Of a DNA stretch of 64,000 nucleotides, positions 11,106 through 24,000 are shown in pieces. Position 1 is the stretch's first letter; each line of letters begins with the position of its first letter. The stretch is from Sanderia malayensis. Taxonomy: Eukaryota; Cnidaria; Scyphozoa; Semaeostomeae; Pelagiidae. The stretch is taken from contig RQOL01000624.1 in NCBI GenBank assembly GCA_013076295.1, positions 62,001-126,000 of the forward strand. The letters are read 5' to 3'. The position numbers were made by a program, and so were the translations under genes. A model generated the notes under the pieces. It was not told where the DNA came from and ran no database searches. It saw nothing but the letters and a program-made list of their open reading frames with translations.

Positions 11106-11196
11106 AGATATATACAATCCTGTTGCATAATACCAGTGAACAAAACGAGTATATTGCAAAACAAAACAAATTTAAGTGGAGTTGATACATCAATAA

Positions 11197-11810
11197 ATGT
11201 CTGTCACTTTCAAATCTGCAGAATTAAGTGCAGTTAAAATGTCAATAAATGTCTGTCACTTTGGAATCTGCAGAATTGTATGCAACTTCAAATGGTTCAT
11301 GCTGGAGCATCAATTCTGTGAATTGCATCTCCGTCAGGTCATCAGGACAATCCTCGCTTTTGTTCACAATGCTCATAATCTGTTGGTGGAGGATGTTGAC
11401 AAAGAACTTGCTATCACTTTTGTCTTCATCCTTGATGAAAAGCCGAGCAAAGTAAGTGATCTTTGAAGCATCACATTTTTGGATCAGTTTGCAGCCATCA
11501 CATTTCATCAATTCTCCTTGTCCCACTAGCTTCTGTGAACAAGATGTGCAAGAAAAGAATTTGTTGAATTGCTTCACGCCAATTACAGACACAAGTGCGC
11601 GATTAGTTGCCATTTCACTAACAGATTGTTCTACTTCAGGCAGCTCCTGTTGGAAATTTTCAGTTTCATCAAGACTGAAACCGGATTTTGCTGTGTTGAC
11701 GAAAACTTCATCAGTATACTTATCTTTGTGTACTCTTTTGCGTACTCTAAATTTCTGAACATGTATGTTTGACCTTCCTCTTCAAGAGAGACCCACTCTT
11801 CCCAAATTAC
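11197..11810 (-). pseudogene. Helitron B RPA-like gene, 5' part deleted
   Basis: Encodes the C-terminal OB-fold and zinc ribbon of an RPA70-like single-strand DNA-binding protein of the kind carried by some Helitrons. Visible are WEEWVSLEEEGQTYMFRNL (OB fold), then after a one-base frameshift near 11745 a segment ending ATNRALVSVIGVKQFNKF, and a C4 zinc ribbon (SCTSC...KCDGC). It aligns residue by residue with the RPA-like gene of Helitron C (WEDDINAVEEGKTYVFKNL, CFKC...CKHC). Its 5' half is absent: at about 11810 the frame runs straight into helicase sequence, so a deletion removed the helicase C-terminus and RPA N-terminus together. Confidence 0.75.
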
Positions 11811-12973
11811 AGCATTTATACAGCATTCACCTATTTCAGACGATGGTTTATGGTAATATAATGGCTTATCTGCAACAGGAGGCAATGGTGCTGGATCTCC
11901 AACTAAAATAAGAGATTTGGCTCCAAATATTGTATCATGCACAGCAGTTGATTGTCGGCAACACCTGTCAATCCAGCCAAATGTTTTTTGGCCCAGCATT
12001 GGGTACTCATCGACAATGATATAATCAGTGTTCTTCAGGGAATCCTGCAATCTTGCAAGAATTTCCCCTGCAAGTTGTTTGTGCCCTTTTATTTCTATTG
12101 GAAGCTTTAGGAGGGAATAAATGGTGATACCTTTATGTTAAATGCTGCATTTCCTGTAGTTGCTGTTATGGCACATTTTTCTCGTAATGTATTTTTTATT
12201 GCATTAATTAAGTAACTTTTACCAGTACCAGCTTCTCCGATAATAATTAAACAAAGAGGCTCTTTTGCTCTGTTTTCATTACAATGGTGGTTAATAATGG
12301 TATTGTAAGCAGATCTCTGTAAATAATTTAATGTTGACAAGTCAACTTCATCATAATGATGGATATTGTTTGTAAACTGGTGTCGATTTGTTGTTACCCA
12401 AGTTGTCAATTCACCCAGTTGTTCAGTGCTATAATGTTCCCTGGTTTCATGCCAGGTTGTCAAATTATTCTCATTAATTGTTTCTTGAAATGCAGAATGG
12501 AGATCAGAAATAATCATCCACTCCTCTTGTTCACAATTTTTTGTTTGCTGCACATTACCATTTTGCTCAGCATTTTCATGTTGTATCACATCTTGCAATC
12601 TGTTATACCAATCCGGAACATTGCTTTCAGCAAATGCTGTTCGCAAAAACTCCTTCCATGCATGAATGTAATTTTCTACAGACTCTTCACTATTTATAAT
12701 TTCGGTTGTGCAGTTCTGCCATGGTTTATAAAGTATAAGTTGAAATTTACAATATAGATGATAGTTCTTTCCCTGTGGATTTGCAGAGTAAACTGGAAAA
12801 AATCTGGGAACTACATTGGCTGATATTTTAGTAAGTTTATTTCTGTAAATAGTATATTGATTTGAAAATTGGAATAAATTCATATTTTCCATATTCTCTG
12901 AGCCAGTGTGTAATCGGTCTGCATAAGCATCTAGTATAGAATTGTCAGTGGATAAATCTTCTGTCTCATCCAC
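11811..12973 (-). pseudogene. Helitron B PIF1-like helicase, truncated
   Basis: Contains Walker A ([17 protein letters not shown]), then after a one-base deletion near 12133 the frame resumes as LLKLPIEIKGHKQLAGEI and reaches Walker B (YIIVDEYPMLGQ) and motif III (LVGDPAPLPPVADKPLYY; the usual Q of GDPAQLPPV is P here). Everything after KPLYYHKPSSEIGE, including motifs IV to VI, is missing and replaced by the RPA-like segment. By comparison with Helitron C this is a loss of roughly 1.4 kb. The helicase cannot be functional. Confidence 0.8.
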
Positions 12974-15203
12974 ATCTGATGCATCATCATCTAGGTTGAG
13001 ATCATTCTGATTTTTAACTCGTCTTGAGCCAGTAAGACTGACAGGAACTATTTTAAAAGTTAAGTTTCAATGACAACAAATGATGCATTGTTTCTTGTGC
13101 TGCATAATCCCGTTCTCCCATAGTTTTCATAGCCAATTTCTTAATTATTTTAGAAGCATCAGTATGATTGTTATATTTTGCAATTACAGCACTAAACAAT
13201 GATTGCAACAATGGAGACCTTGGCTCACCCTTACAGGCATATTTTGCAACATACTCAACACAGGCATAATGGTCTATGATTACTTGTATATCACAGTTAG
13301 CTCTCCATCCCTGTAGGTGGCAGCGTTGATTGTTGTGCAGCCTAGAGTCATTGCGTCTGGTGCAAATCTTTGCTTTGTATGTAGAGCCTCCATTCTTCAA
13401 ATGAACCTGTTCATACTCCAGTTTTGTAGCATTGCAATGTTGGAAAGCAAAATTAAACTTGCATTTTAGTTCTGATGTGCCTTTCTTTCTCAAACAGTAA
13501 CTTGGGCTACAATTAGTATGTCTTTGAACAACATTAACAAGATCACAATAGTCACTGTCTTTGTCATTTTGTGCAACATCTTTATGGTATTTCTGGCAAG
13601 GATGAATGGTAGGCTTAACAAATAATTCATCTTCACACAATGGATTAACAGTGGTTAATAATCAATTAACATAATTGCAAATAGTGACAGATGCTTCACT
13701 ACCTTTGCGAATAATTTCGTCAAGTTCTCCAGCATAAGAACCTTGTTCCAGGGATGCATCCTTTTCTTTTTCTTTCTCTGCAAGAAAACCATTTAATGCA
13801 ATAACTGCAAGATTGCAAAGCCCAGGGTCATTATTTAGCTTTGCTGTACCATGACAGTGAATACTCCCTCTATGCTGGTATTCAAATCTGTACCAATGCC
13901 ATGTTGCACTAAGTGTATTATATAACCAATGTTTTACAAAGTTCTCGATTCTTTGAGTAAAAAACCAATCTACAATATGGGGGTTGTTTATGACATTTTC
14001 TCTTCGCTGTGTGCATGTTAATGATTGATTCGCAACTGCCATAAGTGAATGTAACTCAGGCCAATGCATATCGGCTGAAGAAAAAGTAAAAAAAATTGTT
14101 GGAGCACCTTTTGCAATTATAATAGATTTAAGATCCTCTTTTCTTTTGTGCCAATAAGCATTGGTTCCTGTAATGTTGCCAACATATCGTGATAATTTGG
14201 ACATTAATTCACTTGCACTAGTTGTATTAACCATTTCATGTAGCTCCTCAAATGTAAGATGTGCTTCACCTGGATGCTGTTTAAGGAAAATACCAGTTTG
14301 TTGGAGGACCCGTTGTCTTTGAATCATGTTCAAGCACCAATATGGAAATCTGGGATGAGTGGCAAATCGATAATACATCTTTCCATCTTTTTTTTCAGCA
14401 AATTTCATAAGATGTTTTATTTTCTCTGCGAAAGAAGTATCTCTGATGACTTCTTCATTTGTTGGATCACATTTTCCACCTGGAAATAATGTGGGAAAAG
14501 CCATGGTTGCCAAAAATGGTGTTTCATATTCATTTAAAGGGGCATCACTTGACAATGGCCACTGCATAACATCAGTTCCAAGAAGTTCATTAGCCAACAG
14601 TACATGTTCTTTTTGTTGAACTTCATTTACTGGTAAAAAGGAGTTTATTGCTGTTGATTCATCTTCATCATAAACAGTATCATCCTGTGGCTGTAATAGC
14701 AGGGGATCAATATTTTCATTCAAATTCATTTTTTTTATGTCTTCAGGCACACCATTTTCAGGAAGATTCTGAACAGCTGCCATGTCAACTTTGATATTTT
14801 TATATAAAGGATTATTTCCAATAAGCCATTGAAGGGCAGTTGAGACCTTTTCTCTTCTGACAGACACATCTTTGAATGTATCATTTTTGCCATGAACTTG
14901 CACAATTATTACCATAATGTCTTTTGGATATCTTGGCAATACCTCTGCTAACTTAACAACATTTTGTCATAGATTTATACAATGGCCTGCATATCCCCTT
15001 TGTCCACCTGGCTTGATATAAAGTCGCATAATAGGCAATGCCCTAGCTATTAGCATTTCTTCAACTGGTGTTAAATCTTGCAACTGTTTTGGAGTCGGTG
15101 ATGGTATCATGAAATTTAAAGAAGAAAATTTCTTAATATCCTTTTTGTCTCGAGAGCATCTGATGCATATCTTATTAAATGTGCAATTTGATGACTTAAC
15201 AGG
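12974..15203 (-). pseudogene. Helitron B Rep domain, several nonsense codons and frameshifts
   Basis: Helitron-like N region with [20 protein letters not shown], the [15 protein letters not shown] block, the HUH-type motif [12 protein letters not shown] and the tyrosine motif CVEYVAKYACKGEPR. The frame is broken by an in-frame UGA at 13662 (after CNYV, replacing the Trp seen in Helitron C), another UGA near 14972 (after GHCINL) and a one-base shift near 13060 (before FKIVPVSLTGSRRVK). Alignment with Helitron C is continuous across all of these, so they are point lesions in a once complete gene. Confidence 0.82.
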
Positions 15204-16194
15204 CTAAGCTTCAAAACAAACTGGACAATGATTCATGAGAGATTCATTACTTTTATGGAATTTATTGATATTTTGGATGGCCCACGTTTGTTGATGTATC
15301 TGGCCATAAGCGTTATCAAATTTTGTCAAATAATCATGTTTTTGTATTGCATTATTTACCTTCAACATTTTGTCAGGTACAAAATTTTTAGAACTACCAG
15401 ACTTTCTTTTCTTATAATCTGATGCCCTTTTTAATCTCTTATTTTTTGCTTCTGTGCTTTCATTTAATCGTGAGACAGTTTGTGTTTGATTTTGTTTGCG
15501 CTGTTGCACCAAAAATTTGGGTTTGATGGCAAAACACAAAACAAACAGGCACAATTTCAAAATAAGAAACATTCGAAGCCAAAGACAACTCTATAATATA
15601 TTGTATCAAGTCAGTAATATTTTCAGCTTTCATAACAACAGCAAATCCATTTTCAGTAGGAAACCCAAAGATATTTCTACCATGTGAATCAAATACATAA
15701 TAATTCAAATTTCTTTTTATGACATTTAACATGTAGCCATCTAATATCAGTAAAACAGAATTTGTGTTTGTGAAAGCATTCATCATTCTGAAAGGAAGGC
15801 TATGGAAAGGTGCAGTTTCATGAGAATCAATGCCAAATGTAAAAATATTACCCTGAAAAATTTCACCGAAATGAATTTGGTATAGGCCGTATTGGCCCAC
15901 AACAGTGGATGTCCCAGCAGCAGAATTTGTGGGTTCAGTTTCATGAAATTGATTGTCACATGAAGAAGATGTGTTTACATCTTCGATTACTTCAATATTA
16001 TTCATTGAATCATTCTTAACAATTGCCTCTGGGGGCTCCACACATGGCGGACAACTATTAATCACAGTATGTGAATGTTTGCTTTCTGGGTTTGGACTCA
16101 CGCCATCGCCATGTGTCGTGCTGCCATGTGAAAATCCGTGAAGAAAATTTAGGCCAGACAATTTGCACCCCAGTGCAGTAGGCAAATTTTCCAC
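15204..16194 (-). pseudogene. Helitron B N-terminal region with a DSH-type cysteine-protease-like domain
   Basis: From an ATG at 16194 the frame gives a low-complexity region, then GQYGLYQIHFGEIFQGN and a globular segment with LNYYVFDSHGRNIFGFP followed by GFAVVMKAENITDLIQYI. The aspartate-serine-histidine motif with following Gly and the hydrophobic tail recall the tegument-type/OTU-like cysteine protease fold found at the N-terminus of some large transposon proteins. I infer this from pattern only; the catalytic Cys would be expected near GQYGLYQIHFG and is not obvious. A one-base shift near 15540 leads into a basic linker, then NHCPVCFEA and a UAG at 15204 where Helitron C has Trp (CFEAW). 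Confidence 0.55.
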
Positions 16195-16653
16195 AGACCG
16201 CTACTTCATAAAAGCCACAAAAATGTTCACGTAAAGCATCTCAAATTCCTATCAAATCTCGATAAACACCAAGAATATATCGCTGACTCGCTTCGCTCAT
16301 CAGCAATTGTATAGTGACTGACAAGTTACAACTATAATTGAATAATAGGTTGCTAAATTATGATCAAAGGTGTCCATGTAATATTCTTAGTTTAGATGTC
16401 CCCAACACATCAATAGCTGGATAAATAGAACTGCCAACATATAAGATGGATCCCAAAATGTCATACATGCAAAGTACTTTTTCATGCAGTACAATTTTTA
16501 GCATGTAATAGAAAATATCAAATATCAACTATAGCCATTGAAGTAGAATTGAAGTAGATCTGCTATAACTCACAACTTGATGTTCACATTAAGCAATTTT
16601 GGATTTTCGAGCAATTGTTTGTAATGTAAACACCAATTGTTTTCTGCCCTTAG
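16195..16653. other. Intergenic between Helitron B and the KDZ-like gene
   Basis: No gene seen. A short CTGACTCGCTTCGCTCATCAG segment near 16272 recalls the GCTTCGCTC core of the non-autonomous terminal modules but is too short to call an insertion. The first exon or promoter of the KDZ-like gene may lie here. Confidence 0.4.
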
Positions 16654-19549
16654 GTTTTCAAAAACTGCAAAATCCATGCCATCATTGCTTGGCAGCTGTT
16701 GAAGTTCTTACAGAATTTGACACTGTCAATGACCTGTATCCATCTTCATACATTGATGCTGAAGGTAATGCAAGGTTTGAAATGTTGTGTTAAGAACATC
16801 ATCAATTGCTGTGACCAATATGTCAAACCTATTAGTAATCTATTTTTGCATTAAATTGTCAATATTTTTACAGTTGAAACTGAAATCCATTGTCCAGTGT
16901 ATCCCATTCCAAGAAACCAGAATTTTATAGTTGTTTGGGATTCATGCAAAGATACGCATGGGATTGTTACAAGGTGCAGGTCAGAACCTGTATGCCGAAG
17001 TTGCACAACACCGACAAGCTGTTCGCATCTTGAAGTTCTTGTTCAACACAAGAATTGTGAAGCTCTGCCAGTTATAGCTCATAGTATTTTAAATGAAATT
17101 TCTACGCCAGAAAGCTTAGCACAGTTCAAGTGTCTCTCATCATTGAGAATTCCTTTTCATGGAGCTCAATGTGGAAACCTTGAATTGAAATTAATTGCAA
17201 AAGGCCATGGTTTTGTATTGAGGGATGGCATTGGAGCTTGCAACACTTGTAAAATTGTGATGGAATCAAGCATGAAAGATCCTGTTCCTGTAAAATTATA
17301 CATGCAGCTTGGAGTATTTGAAGCACAGGGTGAAAAATGCAATGTGATATTTGGTGGATTTCTACTATCATTTGGGCCATGTCATGTAGTACTAAGTATA
17401 TTCTGATTGGCTAGAATTAACCAACCATACTCAGAGGTATTTTCTTTTTTTTTCAGTGTTTGAAAATAATTGCAGAAATTGCAACAAATCAATTGATTAT
17501 GATGGATCTGATGATGGATTCATCAATATGGGAAATTTTATTGTTAGCCATACGCTGCTTAGAAATTTCATGCATCATTTTCTTGATGGGAGGTAACCTA
17601 TCTTTCTCAATACTCATGGAGCTAATTAAGTATCGGTAAAGTCTTTTTTGCTTAATTGGTACCCAGCTTGTTGAGAAATTGCAGAGTTACAGAATCAACT
17701 CAATAAAGTTTGTTACTTTCTATATCACACCTACCCTAGATGTTATTTAATGAATATACTTTCTGGACCAGCATGGGTATGCCAAATGCTCTTTCATTAC
17801 TAAGTGGCACTTGGTGCTATGAAACAGTATGCTTTTAAATACCATTTCTTTTTTAGAATGCCAATGTTCACATATTATACTGTTTACTGTACTGATATGA
17901 CCGAGATGGGTTTCAACATCAGTCAGTTCAGTTATAACAAATTTAAAGATACCTGGTATGCTTTCTTGGGATTGCTGGATATAAATTTCCAAAATGGATT
18001 CAGCTGTAATATTTGTCAAGATCACCCACGAATGTGTATTATGGATGCAACGTCTTTATCGTTTCGCAAGGAGATGGTGATGGCATGGAACTGTTTTCTG
18101 GCGAGAAACAAGACCATAAATCAGGAAATTATTCCAAGAGTCAGGTTTGCCTTTTTTGAAAAATATAAATACGTTATGTTGAATGAAAGCTTGCGATACC
18201 ACAGCTAATATATTTCTCTAATCGTTAGCATTTTCGGGGAGAGAATTTATGTTCCCGATAAACGTTGTAGAGAATTGCTCAAACGGTACACACTGGGCAG
18301 AAACAGGAAAGGGAGAACTAGTCCTCTTGACTATGCAAGTTTTGATGAGCTTCGTGTGCTTCTTAGGTGCCATCACGACGAGTTATATCGTCTTTTCATA
18401 ACAGTCCATGAATCTGTTAAACTTCAAGAAGATCATTTCTATACACAGATTGATCCTTCCGTTTTTGTTTGCCCTCGTATTTGGAGACCGCTATTTTCTG
18501 GTGTGTCTTCAGCAACTCCTGTTTGTGGTTTGCTTCACAATGACATAGGTCTTCGCTTGGTTGTTGATAGGGTTGCTGAAAATATCGCCAAGTGTCAGGT
18601 GCAGGATGAAAGTGATATGCTGGTAGTTAAAAATGGTTTTCCACTGCTTTACGATTTGATTGTTTCTTTTCCGGAATGGAAACCCCCACTTGAACTTTCT
18701 CCGGTATTGAAAAAGCTTTTGTTGTTGTCTGTGGCACCATTCAAAACTCCTTCTGCTCTGCCCTCCTCTATCAATACTGTACAAAATCCGTATGGTTATT
18801 GGCCAGCACTGTCACTGTTGAGAGAGAGAGGTAGCTACGAAGTTGAAAAGAAGAAAAAAGATGATGGAGCTGTGTGCAACAAACTGAGCAAAGGGCACCC
18901 AGTTCTTCTTCCAGGAATTTTCACTCTTTTCTGTGAACATGGTAATTATGTTAATAAATTTTTGCACGGCTGTTACTTTACAGTTCAAGACTGAAAGATA
19001 CTTAAAACACAGCTATGTACATGTAGTAGACAAACTTGTACAGTATGAAAAAATCGACAGTTATACTGTCATACTGCTATAACAAATCTAGCTATGACCC
19101 CATTTAATCACGTGTGACATATTCTTGTTGCAGAAATTTGTTATGGGCTTGAAGTGATGCTATCAAACGAGTCTCCAGACGTTCCGTTCACTGTATTGTT
19201 TACTCGTTTTCAACAAGGTTTGTTGTGTATTTCTTTTTCGTTGACGTGTGTAGGACTTTTTGGTTTATGACAGCAATGTAGTATTCCAAAACAAGTCTAA
19301 ATTCTTTACATACCAATGTTATTCGTTATTAAGTATTATTTTTATTAAAATGAGTAACAAATTCTAGTTACATTATTATATTTTACGAAAGACAATAGTA
19401 ATCAGTTTGTTTGCTTCTTAGCACCAGAGTATTGCATCTACGACAACTGCTGTAATCTGCATGACTATTGCCTAAATTGCCAGCCTTCTTTCTTTTTGAA
19501 TACAAAGTTTCTTGTCGATCGGCTGCATTGGAAAAATCATGTTGATGTC
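16654..19549 (+). CDS. KDZ-like (Kyakuja/Dileera/Zisupton-type) transposase gene, seven phased exons
   Basis: Exons 16654-16764, 16874-17329, 17457-17592, 17857-18144, 18229-18941, 19134-19217 and 19422-19549 all have AG/GT borders, and their phases agree (1,1,2,2,1,1), giving an open product of more than 600 residues. The N-terminal part is cysteine-rich (NPCHHC; CRSCTTPTSCSH; ACNTC; NNCRNCN). Then comes FSCNICQDHPRMCIMDATSL, where the Asp could be the first DDE residue, and near the end CIYDNCCNLHDYCLN and FLVDRLHWKNH, the signature late blocks of KDZ-type transposases. FCEHG plus EICYGLEVMLSNESP is the usual segment before them. The 5' end and last exon are not found. It shows no frameshift or stop, unlike most coding sequence here. 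Family assignment rests on motif recognition. Confidence 0.7.
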
Positions 19550-20194
19550 GTATGTAAATCGTGTTGTATGTTGTATGTTATATGTATGCTGTAATAAAAT
19601 TATATGTTGTCTTGGTTATCAAGGCGAATAGTTTCGACCAGAGCAGTGCAAATAAATCTAATCTGCAAGTAACCTGCAAGAAAAAAAACAATAGATTATC
19701 TGTTTTCGTTGGCATTCCAAACTGATATTATTCCCGTGTGGACATTACCACGTGAAGCATGAATTGAGTTGTAGAGAGAATCGTGTCCCTGGAGCATACA
19801 TAATTTTATAAAACCACAGACCAGTCACCAAGGAAAATTAGTGTTTGCGGAGCACACCAAGCTACATGTCTGGCGCTGTCATAGTTAGGAAAAGAACAAC
19901 ATTCGGTAAGTTTGTATTATTCAAAATTTCTCATATACAACAGGCAAAACAAATTCTACGATACACTTTTTGAGAATTATTAACATCAACATGTTGAAGG
20001 GTACCATTTCGGTACCCTCAACACGGAATATCGGTATGTGACAAATTCGACCACAGAGACACTGTATCAATGTTCTAATGAAACAACTGTTGTTAAGAAA
20101 CGAGCTTACTGCGTATAAGGTCCCAACATGTTGAAGGGTGCCATAGAAATGATAAACATATGATAACAAAGCATCGCATTTTTATATTTACCTG
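19550..20194. other. No complete gene; repeated GTTGAAGGGT segment
   Basis: The segment AACATGTTGAAGGGT(A/G)CCAT occurs at about 19988 and again at about 20128. The first copy forms a small hairpin with its own downstream GGTACCCTCAA. These lie in the presumed intron of the minus-strand exon at 20195-20342. Confidence 0.4.
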
Positions 20195-20342
20195 AATATG
20201 ACTTCTCCTTTGCAGTTTCTATTATTTCTGCTTTCACCGCATCCGTAAGCATCTGGTGGTAATCGTTGTACTGCCTTGATAACACAAATTGCAGAACCTC
20301 CTGTGTTGTCGTTGACCAAATGAACTGTACAGTATCGGCCAT
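20195..20342 (-). CDS. Putative first coding exon of an unidentified gene
   Basis: Starts with ATG at 20342 and reads MADTVQFIWSTTTQEVLQFV, then an acidic/basic helical segment, and ends at TATTCAG|GTAAATA. The sequence context has a plausible start and donor, and the composition looks protein-like, about 50 residues. No family is recognised. The next exon was not found; the frame running on into the intron adds nothing convincing. Confidence 0.35.
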
Positions 20343-20705
20343 CGAGGTAAGTCCTGGTGCATACTGTTTTGAGAGTTAGTTAAATATATGTAAATTGCAT
20401 TCTATTTGTACAACCTAATAAAAGCTTCTGGTCGGCTGAAGTAAGACTTTTCAATTAATATAAGTTCAATGATCGGTTTTATTTTGAGGACCTGATTAAT
20501 TGATTGGTTAGTACTGTTGGTATTGAGAATATCTCGAGTAAATTTTCCACAAGGTGCAGCATTTTAAATACAAACAATGAAATGTACTGACTCACACCAT
20601 CAACAAAGTGATCGATGTGACTTATTCCAGCAAAAACACTAGCAAGCCTCAGGATTGGTGCGACATTTTCTGTGCCAAAGAGCGAAATTCCAATAGAATT
20701 GTACA
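20343..20705. other. No gene recognised
   Basis: AT-rich sequence up to the assembly gap. The minus-strand frame at 20479-20826 is only open because it runs across the Ns. Confidence 0.4.
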
Positions 20706-20805
20706 NNNNNNNNNNNNNNNNNNNNNNNNNNNNNNNNNNNNNNNNNNNNNNNNNNNNNNNNNNNNNNNNNNNNNNNNNNNNNNNNNNNNNNNNNNNNNNN
20801 NNNNN
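20706..20805. other. Assembly gap (100 N) next to a direct repeat
   Basis: Exactly 100 Ns, the usual placeholder for a gap of unknown size. Immediately right of it the 36-base segment ATTTTGGTTCTTTTTCAACATATC... (20806-20841) is repeated at 20900-20935. This suggests either a tandem repeat collapsed at the gap or an overlap missed during scaffolding. The Helitron C 5' region may be incomplete as a result. Confidence 0.9.
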
Positions 20806-21082
20806 ATTTTGGTTCTTTTTCAACATATCATTGCCAATTTTACAAAATTTGTCTTATTTTCCTGCTCATGATATTATACCATTTTTGGCTTTCTGCCAAT
20901 TTTGGTTCTTTTTCAACATATCATTGCCAATTTTGGTAATCAGCCAACTATTGTTCTTATTCATCATTATTTTTTTCATTATTCATATTATCAGAGCTTA
21001 TATTATTCTCATTTGCAAAGTAAATGGTATTTACCATTATACTTTTTATCTTGTTTTGACAAGAATGATTTATTTTGCTGTT

Positions 21083-24000
21083 ATGTTAGCAACTGATAAC
21101 AGCATTCAAACTGTTTCCTTTCATTTGATTACCCAAAGATTAGCTCCTCTTGGTTTGTCACCATATGATGTTGGGGGGTCTGGTGATTGCTTCTTCAGAG
21201 CTGTTTCACACCAGCTTTACAGAACACCAGATTTGCATACCACAGTAAGATCAAATGCTGTGTCACACATGACTGAAAATCCTGATTTGTATTACCATCA
21301 TGTTTTGGCTCAAAATTTACAATGGGAAAATTACTTGACCAGAATGAGTACACCTGGCACATGGTGTGACAACATAACAATACAAGCTACTGCTAATGTT
21401 TTGTCAGTCACAATCCACATTACACATGCATTCCATTCATCAGAAGAGGCAATTATTATACACCCATTTTCTCATGAAAGTGTGCAAGTAATCTTTTTGG
21501 GTTTCATTCCTGAAATTCACTATGTTTCCACTATACAAATAAGTCATACAACAGGAATTGATTCACAAAACTGTACTTTAAAAAATTTGAAAGAAAAATT
21601 GAAACCATCTAAAGCAGTTTCTGTATCTAAAAAGAGGAAGCGTAAATTTAATACGCTCTCAAAACCAAAAGCAGTAGAATCATTGTCAGAGAATTACTAC
21701 AAATCCTTTGATGCAAAGACAAGTGAAAATATTTCACAGCTTTCTTGGCCAAATGAAAATCTTAAAAAATTTGAGAAGAGTATTAACTACACACTATTTC
21801 ATTGCACCATTTGTTTTGAGGCATGGCCAAGTAATGTAGCACACAGGACAAAGACAGTTATATGCACACGTTGCAAGGAGGACAAAAATATTCCAAAACT
21901 CTTTTCAGTTCAAAATAATATGGTACCATCTACAATTCCAAAAGAGTTAACCAACCTTACTCAAACAGAAGAAATGTTGATTGCAAGAGCGCTACCCATT
22001 ATCAATGTTTATGTCAAACCAGGTGGGCAGAGAGGATATTCTGGCCATTGTCTTAACTTACCACAGCATGTATCAGAATTAGCTTTGTCATTGCCTTGTT
22101 ATCCAAAAGATTTATCTCTAATCATTGTGAAAATGAAAGGAACAAATGGCAATTCAAAAAATTTATTTGTCCGCAGGTCAGTAGTGTTATTTGCACTTAC
22201 ATGGCTTATAAAAAACAATCCTCTTTATAAGGATGTGAAAATAAATGATGACGCAGTCGCATCTTTGCCATCTGCAGCTGTGCCTCACAGTTTAAAATCA
22301 CTTGAAACTGATAATGTTGAATTTCATTTGCCAATTCCTGATCCAAGCCTTGCTGCTGAGGAAACAGTTTACAATAGTGACACAGAAGTGTCAAGTTTCC
22401 TTTCTTTGCCAGAAGAACAACTCCGTGAAATTGAGGCTATCCAGCAAACAATTTCAGATGTCTCTGACAGTATAAATTGGCCAACTGTTGATAATGAACC
22501 TTTGAATGAATTCACTACTCATTTTCTTGCAACTATGGCTTTTCCCACTCTTTTTCCTGATGCAAAAGGAGACCCTACAAATCCTACTTTGTATAGAGCT
22601 GTAACATTCACAAACAAAGTTAAACATTTGATGAAATTTGCAAACATTGTTGATGGGAAAATTCAATACCGCTTTGCAAAACATCCAAGATTTGCATACT
22701 GGGCCTTGAATATGATCCAGCGAAAAGGAGCACTACAGCAAACAGGTATCTACATTAAGCAAAATCCAGGTGATGCACATATTTCTTTAAGGGATTTAAC
22801 TGATTCTCAGGATTTTAATGAAACAACAAATATTGTCCATAAAATGTCAAGATACATTGCAAATATCACTGGTTCTGGTCCTTGCTGGCATAAACAAAAA
22901 GAAGATCTCAAAACTATCATCTCACAAAAAGGTGCAGCCACAATATTTTTTACATTTTCTTCTGCTGATATGCACTGGAAAGGTTTGCATAACCTTGTTT
23001 GTCACAATCCATCAGAGATTTCATCACAACAAAGAAGGAAAAATGTCATTGATAATCCCCACCTAACAGACTGGTATTTTGCTCAACGATTAGAGAGTTT
23101 CATTAAATATTGGCTTTATGAAACACTGCATGCTGAGTGGCATTGGTATAGGTATGAGTACCAAGCTCGAGGCAGTGTTCATTGTCATGGAATTGCCAAG
23201 TTAAAAAATGATCCAGGAATATGTGACCTTACTGAAATAGCAAGAAAGGGTTTTAAATTACAACAAAGTGCAGTGGAAAATAACATGGATTCATTACAAA
23301 TTAACCAGGCAATCCAGGATGGCATAACAGCTTCTGAAACTGTATGCCATTATGCAGACTGGTTGTTTTCAACATACAATCCCAATCCACCAGATCAAGG
23401 CAACTGGATAAAACCAAAATTTCACCCATGTCAACAAAATCATGCTGATATTGATGATACTGAAGATGATCTTGTTAATCTATTGAATACAGTTCAGAGA
23501 CATAGTCGATGCAGCACAGCATATTGTCTCAAAATTAACAAGGAAGGAACTTTAGAGTGCAGATTCAAATTTCCAAAAGCAAGTTGTGAAACAACACATT
23601 TGCAGTTTGAAAAAATTAATTTCAGTGACAAGGCAGATCCTCAATACAAAGTAAAGGTTGTCACAAAACGTAATGACCCGCGAATTAACAATTACCAACA
23701 AATACAATTACAAGGGTGGCGTGCAAATTGTGATATTCAATTGGTGACATCATTTAGAGAGTGTGTTGAATATATCACAAAATATGCAGCCAAAGGAGAA
23801 CCCAGATCAAATGCACTTAAAGAAGCTTTTAAAGCAATAATGAAATGTAGTTCTGCTGCATGCTCTCATGAAACAATATTGAAAAAGATTGTTATGAAAA
23901 CACTTGGTCAGCGTGACTTTTCAGCTCAGGAAACCATGCACCATTTGCTGTCTGAAAAAATGGTAAGCTCTACCTTCAAAGTCTTTGCAGTTAATTTAGA

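Larger units (their letters stand above)
11197..16194 (-). mobile_element. Helitron B, decayed, OTU/RPA-class architecture
   Basis: A single element on the minus strand, colinear with Helitron C: N-terminal protease-like domain, zinc cluster, Rep, PIF1 helicase, RPA-like gene. Damage visible by eye: at least four one-base shifts (near 15540, 13060, 12133, 11745), three nonsense codons (15204, about 14972, 13662) and one deletion of helicase motifs IV to VI plus the start of the RPA gene. Termini were not identified. The right end of non-autonomous copy I lies about 90 bp from the RPA stop region. Confidence 0.8.

Noticed and set aside
20672..21082. Extension of the Helitron C frame to the left, giving 1,812 codons
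   Set aside because: It is open only because it passes through 100 Ns and AT-rich sequence; the first credible methionine is at 21065 or 21083.
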